From Herbinix hemicellulosilytica (GTDB taxonomy: Bacteria; Bacillota; Clostridia; Lachnospirales; Lachnospiraceae), in NCBI RefSeq assembly GCF_002904165.1, contig NZ_CVTD020000017.1:124001-188000 (forward strand): a stretch of DNA of 64,000 bases, written 5' to 3'. The position numbers were made by a program, and so were the translations under genes. Under the pieces are notes generated by a model that worked only from the letters and a program-made list of their open reading frames with translations, was not told where the DNA came from and did not search any database. This document shows positions 44,498-53,580 of the stretch, one piece after another. The first letter of the stretch is position 1, and each line of letters starts with the position of its first letter.

Positions 44498-44564
44498 TAT
44501 ACGCGCGCGTATGTGTGTATGCGTGTAATTAGTTACTTATTTTTATATAAATTCAATTTATATA
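44498..44564. other. Alternating purine-pyrimidine tract and AT palindrome
   Basis: Positions 44498-44527 alternate strictly pyrimidine-purine for 30 nt (including CGCGCGCG and TGTGTG), which favours Z-DNA. Positions 44544-44564 form a perfect palindrome of two 10-nt arms (TATATAAATT and complement) around one C. Together they look like an easily opened DNA region next to the hexamer repeat cluster. Confidence 0.65.
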
Positions 44565-44572
44565 GATTAATT

Positions 44573-44747
44573 GGTTACATAGTTACAAATCTTAGTTTTA
44601 TCAGTGTTTTCAAGGCTTTCAAGTGTAACCAAGATGGTTACATTTTGGTTACAGGTTACATTTGATCGGCTAACTTTTTGTAACCAACATTGATTTTGTA
44701 ACCAACATAATTTTTGGTTACACTTCTGGTTACACTCTTTCGTAACC
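44573..44747. repeat. Cluster of GGTTAC/GTAACC hexamers (iteron-like)
   Basis: Ten copies of GGTTAC or its complement occur in 175 bp, starting at 44573, 44625, 44636, 44647, 44654, 44680, 44698, 44716, 44728 and 44742. Several are 11 or 18 bp apart, and TTTTGTAACCAACAT occurs twice as an 18-bp-spaced direct repeat. The last copies lie inside the 3' end of the primase-helicase gene. The arrangement resembles replication-origin iterons. Confidence 0.72.
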
Positions 44748-47147
44748 TTTTGCCACGCCGTATATTTTAAATCTGATAGCTTTATCTGACTTCTTCCATC
44801 CCTCAATTCGTGCCATGATGGCAGCTATTTCGTAAGAGTCTTGACGTTTAAGGTCCCCTCTTTCCTTTTTGAAACACTCACACCAGATTTCAGCTATACA
44901 TACCCGTTGCCGCTGAACTGTTCCGGTGTATTTTGTCCGTTCAAACTCGTCACCATGCAGATAATTCCGACGCTCATACAGGTTCATATCTTCCCAGTTT
45001 TCAGGCAACGGTGTATCCAGGTATTCTCGTATCATGCCTTCTCGTTCGTCCGTTTCCATTGCTGACTTTTGTTCTTTTTCAGCCATCTCTGTTAATTTTG
45101 CATCCAGGTATAGGGATTCCCCGGCTTTATAATAATGCAGTGCTTCGGCCCATATCTGCAGGATCTCTTCTTCCGTCATATCCCATACTCTCAGGATTCC
45201 GTTGCCTGTCACTTTAACAGGCCAAAATCTTCTGTTACCAGTTGTATCCCTCAAATATCCGTCCTCTGCGTTAGTTGTTCCGACAAATATACATTGCCTA
45301 AGATGCGGTGTAGCTCGCCGACCGAAGCTTGCCCGATATATATCATTCTGTTTACTCAGAAAGCCTTTTAAGGTTTCAACCTCAGTCTTTCTCATTCCTG
45401 CCAGCTCGCCAATTTCAATTATCCAGTACCCCTGGAGTTTTTCAGCTGCAGTCTTATCCTTGGTGTCAGACAAGTTCAAGCTGTCTGAAAACCACTCCCG
45501 GCCAAGCTTTGCAATTAAGGTACTCTTTCCTATTCCCTGGGGTCCATTGAGTACCAGCATATTGTCAAATTTGCATCCAGGATGCATCACCCGGCTTATT
45601 GCGGCCACAAGTGTTTTCCTGGTCACGGCTCTGACATATTCATTATCCTCAGCTCCCAGGTAGTCAATCAGCAACGTGTCTACCCTGGGAATACCGTCCC
45701 ATTCCGGGAGATTTTGAAGGAATTCCCGGACAGGATGATAAGACCGGTCATCTGCCACCTTAGTGACTGCTATTTCATAATTCCGGGCAGAGAAAGTGCC
45801 ATAAGTCAAATCAATATAGGATACCAGCTGTGCATCGTCAGCGTCACGCCAGAACCGGCTAGGATGCTTCCAGGGGACTTCTCCTTTAATCTCTAAGCTG
45901 TCGGAAAACTGATTGAAAACTATGCCTTTAAGGTTTGGGTCATTACGAAGAATAAGAATGAGATTATTAAGGGAATTTATGATGTTACCTTTTTTATCAA
46001 CTTCCAGCTGCGCAAGCCAACTGTCGTCCTTAGCCGGTTCCTGCGCGAATTCTTCAGCAGCACTCTCCAGCTTTTCTCGGCCAAGCTGCAGCTTTGTTTC
46101 AGGGTCATTCTGAATAAATTCCATCATGGCCTTGTAGCTTGGCAGCTTAGCGGTGTCTGTTTCCTGTCCGGCATCTTCGTCCAGTTCTCCGAACTTATGG
46201 ATACGGACAAGGTCAAAAGCATTACACAGTTTACCTGATGCCGGGTCTGTTGCATGATTACTGTAAGCAAATTTCTCATCATCATAGATAACAAGGCCTG
46301 CAGCCGTGGAACCTTTGGCATAGGTATACCGGTTAGGATTAGCACATCTGATATATACATCAGGTATAAACTTTTCTATTGCCTCAGGTACTGTATAAGT
46401 TCTGCAGAAAGCTCCTATAAGTCCTGGCTTTAAGCAAGGGTCTCCCTGTTTTTCAGCCTGCTTTTTACGTATACCTGTAGCTCTTGAGCTCTCTGGCCAG
46501 TAGCTTGTATCTGTCCAATCCGGATATCTTGCGAGTACCTTATCAGCACACAGAAATGGATTATCCAGATAGTTGTAATAATAATTGCCGTCAGAACTTA
46601 CACTTGGCCAGTACATCAGCCTGGAAGCTTGATATGTGGTATCGTCAAAGTAGTCAATGCCGATTTCCTCAGCTACTTTTCTCGCAATGGCTTCATACTC
46701 GTCTGGAGTGACTTCCCGGTCCAAAGGAATAAGCAGCCGGTACCTTGGATTTTCTGGGCTGTGCTTGTGAGTACTATATACACAGCAGGCATAATCAGCC
46801 AGTAGCTCAAGCGTGTCAAAAAAGTCCACCGGCGCATAGTCGGCATCCAGTGTCAATATCTGCCTGGTGGCAACACTGTCTGCTTTACGTTTACCATTGG
46901 TTAAAGTTCCACCAACAAAGCCGCCGACATCCTTAATCCTATCCTGTTCAGCCTTACCTAGTTTCATGTACTCAGCGTATGTTTCAGGAGTAATTACCGG
47001 GTTTTTAAGCTTAGCAACAAGGCTGGACCATAGGATTTTTTTATTTTTCCAGTTGGTCTCATAGCGGTTTTTTCCAACTGCTATTGAGACCTGACCATCA
47101 TATTTCAGTTTTAATTTGTATTCTTCAAGATTAGCCACTTTATTCAT
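44730..47147 (-). CDS. Phage primase-helicase (VapE-type)
   Basis: 805 residues. An N-terminal archaeo-eukaryotic-type primase region (about 80-190) includes ILTLDADYAP and STHKHSPENPRYRLLIPL. The C-terminal virulence-associated-E helicase domain (about 430-770) has Walker A GPQGIGKSTL, the Walker B-like YWIIEIGELAG and the sensor GTTNAEDGYLRDTTGNRRFW. It starts and unwinds DNA at the phage origin, probably at the adjacent hexamer cluster. Confidence 0.92.
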   Translation of the reverse strand: MNKVANLEEYKLKLKYDGQVSIAVGKNRYETNWKNKKILWSSLVAKLKNPVITPETYAEYMKLGKAEQDRIKDVGGFVGGTLTNGKRKADSVATRQILTLDADYAPVDFFDTLELLADYACCVYSTHKHSPENPRYRLLIPLDREVTPDEYEAIARKVAEEIGIDYFDDTTYQASRLMYWPSVSSDGNYYYNYLDNPFLCADKVLARYPDWTDTSYWPESSRATGIRKKQAEKQGDPCLKPGLIGAFCRTYTVPEAIEKFIPDVYIRCANPNRYTYAKGSTAAGLVIYDDEKFAYSNHATDPASGKLCNAFDLVRIHKFGELDEDAGQETDTAKLPSYKAMMEFIQNDPETKLQLGREKLESAAEEFAQEPAKDDSWLAQLEVDKKGNIINSLNNLILILRNDPNLKGIVFNQFSDSLEIKGEVPWKHPSRFWRDADDAQLVSYIDLTYGTFSARNYEIAVTKVADDRSYHPVREFLQNLPEWDGIPRVDTLLIDYLGAEDNEYVRAVTRKTLVAAISRVMHPGCKFDNMLVLNGPQGIGKSTLIAKLGREWFSDSLNLSDTKDKTAAEKLQGYWIIEIGELAGMRKTEVETLKGFLSKQNDIYRASFGRRATPHLRQCIFVGTTNAEDGYLRDTTGNRRFWPVKVTGNGILRVWDMTEEEILQIWAEALHYYKAGESLYLDAKLTEMAEKEQKSAMETDEREGMIREYLDTPLPENWEDMNLYERRNYLHGDEFERTKYTGTVQRQRVCIAEIWCECFKKERGDLKRQDSYEIAAIMARIEGWKKSDKAIRFKIYGVAKGYERV

Positions 47148-47157
47148 GGCAAGCCTC

Positions 47158-47589
47158 CTAGTTTTTATGTATATAAGGCATTACAATTCCTGCACATGCA
47201 CCATTTTCAATGACTTTTACTGGGCTTAGTTCAGGTTTATTAAGTGCAATTTCAAATTTGCAATCTTTATCAAAATATTTAAGGAGTTTTTCATTTACCC
47301 AGGCATGGCCGTTTTGATTAGCGATTTTTATAATTATTTTATCATCTATACGTTTAAGCTCGCCTGTTTGCCACGCAGTCTCCATTTCAAAACCAAATAA
47401 TTTATCTGCATCAATTATTTTTGTATTGGATTTATTAAGATTTAAATAAAATCTGCATTGCGGTATTCTATACATCACGTAATTATCAAGTGTTAACGCA
47501 ATACTGTCATCTTTTAAGGTTGCCAGATACACCGGTTTGTTTTTCTCTAAAGCTTCCATTACTTCAGTCTGAATTTTGATATATTTCAT
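47158..47589 (-). CDS. Phage protein next to the polymerase, possibly clamp-like
   Basis: 143 residues, no certain family. The C-terminal 55 residues (HAWVNEKLLKYF, FEIALNKPELSPVKVI, CAGIVMPY) resemble the final strands of a DNA sliding clamp domain, which end in PV-x-I...MP. Its place between polymerase and primase-helicase fits a processivity factor, but this is only a pattern match. AAGGAGGGG precedes the ATG. Confidence 0.6.
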   Translation of the reverse strand: MKYIKIQTEVMEALEKNKPVYLATLKDDSIALTLDNYVMYRIPQCRFYLNLNKSNTKIIDADKLFGFEMETAWQTGELKRIDDKIIIKIANQNGHAWVNEKLLKYFDKDCKFEIALNKPELSPVKVIENGACAGIVMPYIHKN

Positions 47590-47603
47590 ACTGTTACCCC
47601 TCC

Positions 47604-49583
47604 TTAATCTTTCCTGTAGAATGGGCTCTCAAAAGTATCTCCCTTAAGTGGCAACCCTGGAGCCCAGCCAATTTCCTGGCTCATTATTGCATTAATCTTT
47701 TCAGGAGCTTCTTTATCTTCTATAGGCACATCACAGATAATTTCATCATGTACATGCATAACTACGTTGTAACCGGCTCTTTCTATCCGTAACAAGGCCT
47801 CTGCCAGACAGTCTCTTGCAATAGCCTGGACTATGTTTTCCACAAGTTTACCGCCATAGGTCTCAAGCCGTCCCCAGCGCTTGCTGTCTTGTTCTATCCC
47901 AGCATATGTAATCTGATCCATGCCTTTACTGTTGGGCTCTATTCTGGCGGAATAATAGGCAAGTTTCCGTCCGCTTGGCAGCTTTATAAAGAGGATTTTA
48001 TTTATGTAGGAAAACTCCAAACCATGTTGTATTTTCACTGTTCTGTGTTCCTGTATAGCAGTCTTAGCAGCTGCTTCTACTGTGTACCATAGCTTCACAA
48101 TCTTTTTATTGGCATCACGCCACTGATTAACCAGCATTGGTAGTTCATCCTGTGGTATCCCCATATCCAGGGCACCCATTGCTATCAATGCACCTACAGA
48201 TCCCTGATATCCTAATGCGAGCTCTGCAACCTTACCCTTTTGCCTTAATGGACTGCCTTTTGTAATCCGATCAATTGGTACGTTAAACATTTGGCTGGCT
48301 GATGCTTCGTATATCTTTCCATGTGTACGAAATACTTCAAGCCGCCATTCCTCGTCTGCTAACCAGGATATAACTCTGGCTTCGATAGCGGAAAAGTCAC
48401 TTACTACAAATCGACATCCAGGAGAGGGAATAAAGGCTGTCCTGACAAGCTGGGAAAATACAAATGGGGTTTCTCCAAATAATATTTCTACGGTTTCAAA
48501 ATCCTTGTCTGCAACAAGTTGTCGTGCAAGTTCTATATCCGGAATTTTATTTTGTGGAAGGTTATGGACCTGGACAATTCTTCCCGCCCATCTGCCTGTT
48601 CGATTAGCACCATAGAATTGTAGGATTCCTCTTAGTCGACCATCACTACAAACTGCTTTTTCCATGGCCTTGTATTTAGCTGTTGAAGTCTTTGACATGG
48701 CCTGTCGAATTTCTAATACTCTTTTTACTGTTTCATCTGTGATATCATCTATGAGCTTTTTGACGCTGTCTTTCGTCAGGCTATCAACGTTATGCCCAAG
48801 TTTATTTGTCAGCCATTCCTTTAGCTGCACCGGACTGTTAGGATTACTAAGACCTGTAAGCTCCTTGGCTTCCTCTGCAAGTTCAGCTTGGACTTTATCA
48901 TCATGCTTGATGATTCCTTGTACAAAATCCATATCTAAACAGATTCCTCTGTCGTTCATTCTCTGGTCAAAGCACCATAAAGCCCATTCCCAGTCCGGTA
49001 CAGGATAAATTTTTAACTTGTCCAGAATTGCTTGTTCTGCAATAACATCCTGCTTATTGTATTCCTTAAACAAGTCCCACTTTTCCCTGTCGTGCTGCGG
49101 CAAGTTCCGAGTCCTGCCACCATTGGATTTAGTGGGCTTACAGGGCTTACAAAAGTAATCAATCAATGATTTGCCAATCTTATTTTTCTGCTTATCTTCC
49201 GGTAGGCCTAAGGCGTTGCCTACGTCTTCCAATGACCTAGGCAGTCCCAGCATAGCAGCGTGTACAGCTGTGCATCTCCATTGTTCTGGTGGCATATAGC
49301 CAAAATACTTACCAAGACAGGTTCTTTCAAAGTTGGCATTAAAAGCAGTTTTTATAACATCTGGGCTTAATAAAGCTTTAACAAATTCCGGATATAATAA
49401 TTCAATGTCATCCAGGTCCATGCCTACTGTATCAATTACTGTTACATCCGTATCATCATCAAATTTGTAGCCTATAAGCAGGATTTCAAAGTCAGGGGTA
49501 TCGCAATAAGCGTATACCCCTGCTTCTGTCAAATCCACGCTGCTATAGGTTTCAATGTCTATCGCCAGCGTTTTCATAAGCAT
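47604..49583 (-). CDS. Phage DNA polymerase, family A
   Basis: 659 residues. An N-terminal 3'-5' exonuclease has its motif in LAIDIETYSS. The polymerase domain has motif A (VVSDFSAIEARV), motif B (GSPLRQKGKVAELALGYQG) and motif C (VMHVHDEIICD), all intact. The start is the ATG in a TGATG overlap with the preceding DUF2815 stop. It replicates phage DNA. Confidence 0.94.
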   Translation of the reverse strand: MLMKTLAIDIETYSSVDLTEAGVYAYCDTPDFEILLIGYKFDDDTDVTVIDTVGMDLDDIELLYPEFVKALLSPDVIKTAFNANFERTCLGKYFGYMPPEQWRCTAVHAAMLGLPRSLEDVGNALGLPEDKQKNKIGKSLIDYFCKPCKPTKSNGGRTRNLPQHDREKWDLFKEYNKQDVIAEQAILDKLKIYPVPDWEWALWCFDQRMNDRGICLDMDFVQGIIKHDDKVQAELAEEAKELTGLSNPNSPVQLKEWLTNKLGHNVDSLTKDSVKKLIDDITDETVKRVLEIRQAMSKTSTAKYKAMEKAVCSDGRLRGILQFYGANRTGRWAGRIVQVHNLPQNKIPDIELARQLVADKDFETVEILFGETPFVFSQLVRTAFIPSPGCRFVVSDFSAIEARVISWLADEEWRLEVFRTHGKIYEASASQMFNVPIDRITKGSPLRQKGKVAELALGYQGSVGALIAMGALDMGIPQDELPMLVNQWRDANKKIVKLWYTVEAAAKTAIQEHRTVKIQHGLEFSYINKILFIKLPSGRKLAYYSARIEPNSKGMDQITYAGIEQDSKRWGRLETYGGKLVENIVQAIARDCLAEALLRIERAGYNVVMHVHDEIICDVPIEDKEAPEKINAIMSQEIGWAPGLPLKGDTFESPFYRKD

Positions 49584-50155
49584 CAACCCAAAAAGTCAAT
49601 ATCATTATCACTGTTGTTAAGGTCAGGACGGCTGTCTGCGAAATCCTCCTCTGCAGATGCTCTGGCCGCTCCAAGCGGTTCTCCATCCTCAAGTTTCTGC
49701 ACGTTGTTTAGTCCAACAGCAACACCTTTGTTTCCGTTGCTATTAAACGGATAGAAAGTAATGCTAGCCCTGCCATAACAGCCAGAATATACCTCTGTTG
49801 CGTCAAGGATTTCATTCAGGTCCTTATCAACAACACCTGGCTTTTGAACGCTGTTAGCGTTTAAGAAATAGCAGCCTGCATACTCTGGTGCTTCCTCTGC
49901 TCTTTCAGCGTCGCCATCACGAAGGGGGAGTTTAAGATTAGCAGGACGCTTACCTCCCCATTTTGACGAAATACCGTCCTGAATAGCTGCTTCTATTGCA
50001 GCCTTAATCTTGCTTAAGGTTGTCTTGTCCTTCTTGTCAATCAACAGACAGATGCTATACTTAGCATCCTGCCCCTGCTGAAAAGCTCTTGCATTGAAAA
50101 TGTTCACATAACTGAATCTTACCTTACCTGTGATAACCTTTGTTGAATTACTCAT
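49583..50155 (-). CDS. DUF2815 single-stranded-DNA-binding protein
   Basis: 190 residues, start with KVITGKVRFSYVNIFNA, an OB-fold-like beta pattern, and a disordered acidic tail ending NDIDFLG, as in ssDNA-binding proteins of the T7 gp2.5 kind. Adjacent to the polymerase and translationally coupled to it. Confidence 0.88.
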   Translation of the reverse strand: MSNSTKVITGKVRFSYVNIFNARAFQQGQDAKYSICLLIDKKDKTTLSKIKAAIEAAIQDGISSKWGGKRPANLKLPLRDGDAERAEEAPEYAGCYFLNANSVQKPGVVDKDLNEILDATEVYSGCYGRASITFYPFNSNGNKGVAVGLNNVQKLEDGEPLGAARASAEEDFADSRPDLNNSDNDIDFLG

Positions 50156-50170
50156 ACTTAATTCCTCCCT

Positions 50171-50434
50171 TTAAAATTTATTGAAAATCTTGGGTATTTC
50201 ACTTTCGTAGTGGTTTTTAATCACCTCATTTTTTTTGCTATGCAATGTGGTTGTAATCCCATCGTGTTTGACCTCGCTTTCTTTAAATTCCCAAAGTAAA
50301 TTGCAATAATCATATTTGTCACATTGATGGCATGATAATAAAAAATATGACATTCCATGTGGACACGTTTCTTTTGCTTCTTTCTGTGCTTCTTCATGGC
50401 TAAGTATGCGTTTGATTCTTATTGTTTTAGGCAT
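50171..50434 (-). CDS. Small Cys-containing phage protein
   Basis: 87 residues from the ATG at 50434. Cysteines in KETCPHGMSYFLLSCHQCDKYDYC may bind zinc. No family is recognised. The start is uncertain because a GTG five codons upstream is also open. Confidence 0.6.
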   Translation of the reverse strand: MPKTIRIKRILSHEEAQKEAKETCPHGMSYFLLSCHQCDKYDYCNLLWEFKESEVKHDGITTTLHSKKNEVIKNHYESEIPKIFNKF

Positions 50435-50488
50435 TGTATTCAGCCTCACTTTACTCTAAATATTGATATAAACCACCATCAAAGTTGT

Positions 50489-51646
50489 TTACCCAAAATC
50501 TTTAACTGCACTATCAACTGTACCAATCTCTGGCCGTTTATCGCTTTCAGGCACTAGTACAGGTTTGCCCGGTGGTTTGATAACTAAATCCTTAAGCAAT
50601 TCTGCGAAAGTCTTTTTTCCAAGTATCTTCTCCATAGCTGTGATACCGTACAGCTTCTTCTCATAGATGACTGCTTCATCATAACCGGCTGCCTTGAGGG
50701 TCTCAGCAACTTTGATTTCATCCACATATGTTCTATTGCTTCGGCCCTCAACCAACTTCCAACCGTCAAACTTCTTGCCTTTCAGCGCTTCCTGGAGAGC
50801 ATATTCTGTGATGTCCTTAACCCAGTCAGAAAGCCGCTCGGCCTTTGCGAGTACTTCTCCGATTTCATCATCATCCAGAAGCTCAGGATTCTTAAACTCA
50901 AATTTAGCAAGTTCCAGATTATATTCTGCACGAGCCCTGCAGGTCGCTTTTGCTCGGCAAAATCTACAGTGATCACCGACAACAAATTCGCCTTCACCCG
51001 CCATAGCCATTTTAGCTTTTGGTTTAACCTCTGTTTCAGCCCATTCTAAGAGTTCCTCAACTGTCAAAGTTTCTGATGTTACCATATCAAGTCTTGGTTG
51101 GCAGATTGTCATCCGGACTTGTTCAATGTTATATAGCATCCCATATTCATTCAGAGCTCCTAGAGCATACAGCCGAATCTGGGGATTGCCTTCAGCTACA
51201 ACACCAACCCCCTTGCCATATTTGAGGTCTATAATATGTAGCTCCTTGTCTGCTATAATTACCACATCACCAGTACCAAACCCTTCAGGCACATATGCAG
51301 AAAAATCTAGTCGTTGCTCAGTCAGGACTATCACATCATTACAAAGGAGCTTTGCTTCATTGGTGTATTCAAATATTTGATTAGCAAAGCTTTCAACATA
51401 TTCCAGAAGTTCTTGGGAGAAATACCGGTTTTCCTTCATTTTTTCAAATTTCTCGTAGAACTCGGCCTTTTTGAGATTGTGCAAATTATAGTTGATAATT
51501 AAGTCAGCAAGTGCGTGAGCAAATGTACCTTCTTCTGCATATTCTGATGTGTTTTCAGGAAATTGTGCTTCCAAGACTGCTGATGGTGTACATGTCATCC
51601 AACGGTGAGCACCACTGGCTGACAACATTGCATGTTTACCCGGCAT
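50489..51646 (-). CDS. DUF2800 Cas4/RecB-like nuclease
   Basis: 385 residues of the DUF2800 family. PD-(D/E)xK-type motif: GTGDVVIADKELHIIDLKYGKG gives the Asp and Asp-x-Lys pair; the preceding EEGTFAHALA supplies the His motif. A Cys group (CRFCRAKATC) may bind a metal or Fe-S centre as in Cas4 and AddB. Probably an exonuclease for phage recombination, paired with DUF2815. Starts at a TAATG overlap. Confidence 0.88.
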   Translation of the reverse strand: MPGKHAMLSASGAHRWMTCTPSAVLEAQFPENTSEYAEEGTFAHALADLIINYNLHNLKKAEFYEKFEKMKENRYFSQELLEYVESFANQIFEYTNEAKLLCNDVIVLTEQRLDFSAYVPEGFGTGDVVIIADKELHIIDLKYGKGVGVVAEGNPQIRLYALGALNEYGMLYNIEQVRMTICQPRLDMVTSETLTVEELLEWAETEVKPKAKMAMAGEGEFVVGDHCRFCRAKATCRARAEYNLELAKFEFKNPELLDDDEIGEVLAKAERLSDWVKDITEYALQEALKGKKFDGWKLVEGRSNRTYVDEIKVAETLKAAGYDEAVIYEKKLYGITAMEKILGKKTFAELLKDLVIKPPGKPVLVPESDKRPEIGTVDSAVKDFG

Positions 51647-51996
51647 TACAGAGCACCTGCTTTCTCCATCACGGCAGCATAATGTTTTGGATCCAGGCTA
51701 GTTAAGTTTTTAGCACCAAATGAATTAAGCAGTTCTTTTACTTCCTTTGCTTTTCCTGACCTGGTAAGTTCAGCGAGCTTTGCTCTTACCTCTTCTAAGG
51801 TGTAAGTCATGACTGTACCACCTTCAAAAGGCGCTTCATCAATGCTCTCCGGTGAATTCATCATGTTAGCTTCGGTTTCGCTTGGAAGAGCAGCCTCTTT
51901 CTTCTTTGGTTCTTGCTTTGATGCTGGTGTTCCCAGCAGCTGCTTTGCAAAAGCTATCATCTCTGCAAAATCTTTGAATTCTACTGTAATACTCAC
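51646..51996 (-). CDS. Phage protein preceding the DUF2800 gene
   Basis: 116 residues from a GTG after AAGGAGG. A short N-terminal part, a polar linker with PKKKEAALPSETE, then a helical C-terminal domain (YTLEEVRAKLAELTRSG, VKELLNSFGAKNLTSLDPKHY). Homologous proteins commonly sit before DUF2800 in Firmicute phages; function unknown. Coupled to the nuclease gene. Confidence 0.72.
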   Translation of the reverse strand: MSITVEFKDFAEMIAFAKQLLGTPASKQEPKKKEAALPSETEANMMNSPESIDEAPFEGGTVMTYTLEEVRAKLAELTRSGKAKEVKELLNSFGAKNLTSLDPKHYAAVMEKAGAL

Positions 51997-52212
51997 TTAA
52001 AATACCTCCTTAATCTTTGATATGAATGCTTCAAGTTCTTTTTCTGATAAAGTAATGCCTTTAGTCATTTTGGTACGGTCTTCATTCCAGCCCCTTAAGT
52101 CATATACCGGATCACGGTTATTCCAGCTGATTTTGTTCAGTTCCTTATGGAAGGTACTGGAACTAGGTAAGCTGAAAATGTGGTCTACAATTTCAAATTT
52201 GACTTCTTCCAC
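51997..52212 (-). CDS. PC4/YdbC-like ssDNA-binding protein
   Basis: 71 residues. FEIVDHIFSLP, then KELNKISWNNRDPVYDLRGW and KGITLSEKELEAF match the YdbC/PC4 coactivator-like family, which binds single-stranded DNA. It starts at a GTG after GGGGGTGAGA and lies directly before the previous small gene. Confidence 0.85.
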   Translation of the reverse strand: MEEVKFEIVDHIFSLPSSSTFHKELNKISWNNRDPVYDLRGWNEDRTKMTKGITLSEKELEAFISKIKEVF

Positions 52213-52216
52213 CCTC

Positions 52217-52450
52217 TCACCCCCTTAATACCTTAAAGCAGTTACGCCTTACATATTTATCTACACAATCTTCACAGAGTATATGTCCGTCTATCTCATA
52301 GGCCGGATCCTGATCGTACAATGCATTTTCAGGGAATAATGGCATACCACAAGTGAAACAATGTGTTTTAGGCTTACGTTTTTTACAATCACACTGTTCA
52401 CCAGGGTCCAAATTCGCACCGCAAAAAGGACAAGTCCAGTAATATGCCAT
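52217..52450 (-). CDS. Zinc-ribbon phage protein
   Basis: 77 residues with many Cys pairs: CPFCGANLDPGEQCDC, CFTCGMP, CEDC, probably binding two zinc ions. The ATG at 52450 follows AGGTG. Function unknown; could adapt nucleic acid or protein. Confidence 0.75.
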   Translation of the reverse strand: MAYYWTCPFCGANLDPGEQCDCKKRKPKTHCFTCGMPLFPENALYDQDPAYEIDGHILCEDCVDKYVRRNCFKVLRG

Positions 52451-52452
52451 AG

Positions 52453-52719
52453 TCAGCACCTCTTGACTTCTTCTACTCTCTTCAGTAGCTTATATGCATG
52501 CTCCAGACATATATAAGTTCCATCCACTTCAACCAGGTTATCCGTGCCACCGCATATTCCACATGATTTTTCCGGCATCTTTCTTAAACAAATCATGTCT
52601 CCTTCGACATATATCTCTATAGGGTCACCTTCTTTTATATCTCTGGTCTTTCTTATTTCCATTGGAATTACTACCCTTCCTAAATCGTCTAATCTTCTTA
52701 CAATACCTGTATTCTTCAT
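52453..52719 (-). CDS. AbrB-type regulator with zinc-binding tail
   Basis: 88 residues. The first 50 are an AbrB/SpoVT swapped-hairpin domain (GIVRRLDDLGRVVIPMEIRK, then IEIYVEGDMICL). The tail contains CGICGGTDNLVEV and a second Cys/His pair. Likely a phage transcription regulator. Confidence 0.87.
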   Translation of the reverse strand: MKNTGIVRRLDDLGRVVIPMEIRKTRDIKEGDPIEIYVEGDMICLRKMPEKSCGICGGTDNLVEVDGTYICLEHAYKLLKRVEEVKRC

Positions 52720-52799
52720 TACTGATTGACCTCCTTATAATTTCATGCTAAAATTTACTTAGGATACTTTCTTCTGGGCCCGATTGGAGTTGCCGCTCC

Positions 52800-53111
52800 T
52801 TAAGGGCTCATTCTTTGCATTCGTCGAGCAACAGCTTCCTGTTCTTTTTTCCTCCGGATATCTGTAAGCTTGTCCGTGATTCGATTTAAATCCTCAACAG
52901 TAGCCCTCTCAAATTCTTCCGGCAAAAGGTCTAATAAAAACAAGGCTGTAAAAGCTCCTCTGGCTCGTTCCAAATGTATCAGTGCATTTTCTAATTCTTG
53001 ATAAGTACATTTGCCAGTGTTTTTTGCCATTTGCAATTCGTATGTTATTTGTTCCATTACATCTTTAACATCAAGATGTTCCACCAGGTTGATCTCAATC
53101 TTTTTCCCCAT
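52800..53111 (-). CDS. Phage protein of unknown function
   Basis: 103 residues from the ATG at 53111 (GGAGGG five bases upstream). Helical throughout (VKDVMEQITYELQMAK, LENALIHLERARGAFTALFLLDLL). No known family. Overlaps the end of the small hydrophobic gene. Confidence 0.66.
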   Translation of the reverse strand: MGKKIEINLVEHLDVKDVMEQITYELQMAKNTGKCTYQELENALIHLERARGAFTALFLLDLLPEEFERATVEDLNRITDKLTDIRRKKEQEAVARRMQRMSP

Positions 53112-53310
53112 CACTTCCCTCCTTTCTTGAAAATGAATTAATTATTCTGGCTGATATGTACAAACCAGCTACTCCTATCCCGAGCCGCCATATGCACTGT
53201 CCCAGGCTGATCTTGCCCAGATCGGATGCACCGGCTGTGCCCAAGATCCAAAACAAGCTGATCAAAAAAGCAGAAAAGGCTGCAAGTTCTTTCAGAAATT
53301 GTTTATTGAT
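53095..53310 (-). CDS. Small phage membrane protein with a probable AUC start
   Basis: 71 codons on the reverse strand: NKQFLKELAAFSAFLISLFW, then a second hydrophobic part (WRLGIGVAGLYISARIINSF) and a polar tail. A perfect GGAGGG sits seven bases before ATC; no ATG, GTG or TTG fits the frame after the upstream stop. Either AUC is the start, or the start codon has been lost by mutation. Confidence 0.5.
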   Translation of the reverse strand: MNKQFLKELAAFSAFLISLFWILGTAGASDLGKISLGQCIWRLGIGVAGLYISARIINSFSRKEGSDGEKD

Positions 53311-53349
53311 AGCTTGTCCCTCCTTTCAAGCTTGTCCACCGTTTACCGC

Positions 53350-53508
53350 TTACGCGGTTTTATCCTTTGCTTTTTTTGCTAGTTCTAGAAACATTTGTTT
53401 TATTTCTGTCAATTTTTTATTTTCTTCTTCTTCGGATAACAATATGGTTTTAGAGGTAACTTTACACCCGTTTATAATTCGGACAGTTACATTTTTGTAT
53501 TGCTCCAT
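53350..53508 (-). CDS. Small phage early protein
   Basis: 52 residues, start MEQYKNVTVRIINGCKV, then a Glu/Lys-rich helix (EEEENKKLTEIKQMFLEL). GGAGGT sits six bases before the ATG. No known family. Confidence 0.6.
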   Translation of the reverse strand: MEQYKNVTVRIINGCKVTSKTILLSEEEENKKLTEIKQMFLELAKKAKDKTA

Positions 53509-53580
53509 TCAACCACCTCCATATAAATGGATATGCGGTACTGCTTGTTCAACTTTACTAAACCTTTGATTATGTAGTAT

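Noticed and set aside
44567-44806. 79-codon reverse-strand frame
   Set aside because: It consists mostly of translated hexamer repeats and overlaps the primase-helicase end; no ribosome binding site or sensible protein.
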